Shown piece by piece: positions 63,689 through 64,000 of a stretch of 64,000 nucleotides of DNA. The first letter of the stretch is position 1, and each line of letters begins with the position of its first letter. This stretch comes from Pseudomonas sp. MYb118. GTDB lineage: Bacteria; Pseudomonadota; Gammaproteobacteria; Pseudomonadales; Pseudomonadaceae. Both the position numbers and the translations under genes were made by a program. The notes under the pieces are model-generated. The model had not been told where the DNA came from, did not search any database, and saw only the letters and a list, made by a program, of their open reading frames with translations. The stretch covers positions 434,001-498,000 of the forward strand of contig NZ_JBFRXN010000001.1 of the NCBI RefSeq assembly GCF_040947875.1, in the 5' to 3' direction.

Positions 63689-64000
63689 ATGCCTTGGAAG
63701 CTCGCGTCATTGGGTACTTTGCTGGCCGCTAGCCTGCTGGCAGGTTGCAGTAATACATCCACCGACTCGGCCGCAGACCCTGTTGCAACGACGGACTCCG
63801 GTCACAGTCGTTGTGAAGCGAAGGCTGCCGAATTCGCCCTTGGCAAAAAGGCTTCGCCCGAGCTGCTGGAGCAGGCGCGTGTTCGTGCCGGTGCGCAAAA
63901 TGCCCGAATCCTCAAGCCTGACGACATGGTAACGCTGGAATACCGTTCCGATCGCCTGAACCTGAACACCGATGCGAACCTGATGATCACCCGCGTCAAC
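63689..64000 (+). CDS. I78-family peptidase inhibitor lipoprotein (truncated by the window end)
   Basis: At least 104 residues are present. A lipoprotein signal (WKLASLGTLLAASLLAGC, lipid Cys about residue 20) is followed by a short linker and an I78/elastase-inhibitor-like domain: CEAKAAEFALGKKASPELLEQA, GAQNARILKPDDMVTLEYRSDRLN and the final MITRVN, where the family normally ends RVNC. The stop codon lies beyond base 64000. GGAGGCTTC precedes the ATG. Anchoring is probably in the outer membrane; the target protease is unknown. Confidence 0.82.
   Translation, partial: MPWKLASLGTLLAASLLAGCSNTSTDSAADPVATTDSGHSRCEAKAAEFALGKKASPELLEQARVRAGAQNARILKPDDMVTLEYRSDRLNLNTDANLMITRVN

Noticed and set aside
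63544..63762. A 72-residue minus-strand frame
   Set aside because: It overlaps the signal peptide of the I78-like lipoprotein in antisense and has no conserved features.

Overview
The window is chromosomal DNA of a Pseudomonas, most likely of the P. fluorescens group. The evidence is high GC with GC-rich third codon positions, the Pseudomonas gene order tyrB/uvrB - efflux - gltX - dusC - ibpA and then leuCDB - asd - fimV - truA - trpF - accD - folC - cvpA - purF - metZ, an RsmE-type CsrA paralogue, DUF1654, and many Pseudomonas REP elements (core GCGAGC..GCTCGC). Species cannot be fixed from the sequence alone. No prophage, IS, CRISPR array or replication origin was found.

Layout. (1) 1-9190: tRNA-Asn, a small membrane protein, an aromatic/aspartate aminotransferase divergent from uvrB, an EmrAB-type efflux pair behind a large inverted repeat, gltX, and a tandem tRNA Ala-Glu-Ala-Glu cluster. 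(2) 9300-12930: a TetR regulator with a perfect 11-bp inverted-repeat operator, an alpha/beta hydrolase, a thioesterase, dusC, and ibpA with a heat-shock promoter and a ROSE RNA thermometer. (3) 12950-20100: quinol-type nitric oxide reductase with three NorR-like boxes and a sigma-54-like promoter, an unlisted 39-codon ORF followed by two tandem intrinsic terminators, a multi-PAS GGDEF-EAL protein and a LysR regulator. (4) 20230-38910: leucine biosynthesis (with an embedded methyltransferase), asd and a catalytically dead-looking paralogue, fimV, truA, trpF, accD, folC, a SPOR protein, cvpA, purF, metZ and an SDR. (5) 39170-43740: tRNA Val-Asp-Asp, then a Fur-boxed sigma/anti-sigma/TonB-receptor iron signalling unit. 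(6) 44060-49640: a periplasmic molybdenum hydroxylase (Moco subunit, 2Fe-2S subunit, tri-haem cytochrome c) with its XdhC-type maturation factor. (7) 49780-55580: a gamma-glutamylputrescine oxidase-like enzyme, tRNA-Val, a lower-GC patch of small unknown genes, rsmE, a SPOR lipoprotein, a LexA-boxed DUF1654-endA pair, and an unknown coiled-coil protein with a decayed tandem duplication of its 3' end. (8) 55770-62850: a complete ribose operon rbsBACRKD that ends in an exported nucleoside hydrolase, controlled by a perfect LacI-type palindrome. (9) 62880-64000: small unknown genes and a truncated I78-family inhibitor lipoprotein.

How it works together: most of the window is housekeeping metabolism. 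The accessory logic lies in regulation: iron (Fur and cell-surface signalling), nitric oxide (NorR), heat (sigma-32 and ROSE), DNA damage (LexA) and nucleoside/ribose scavenging (RbsR). The least explained items are the 39-codon ORF between norB and the GGDEF-EAL gene, the covarying hairpins in the tRNA Ala-Glu spacers, and the coiled-coil gene at 55124.
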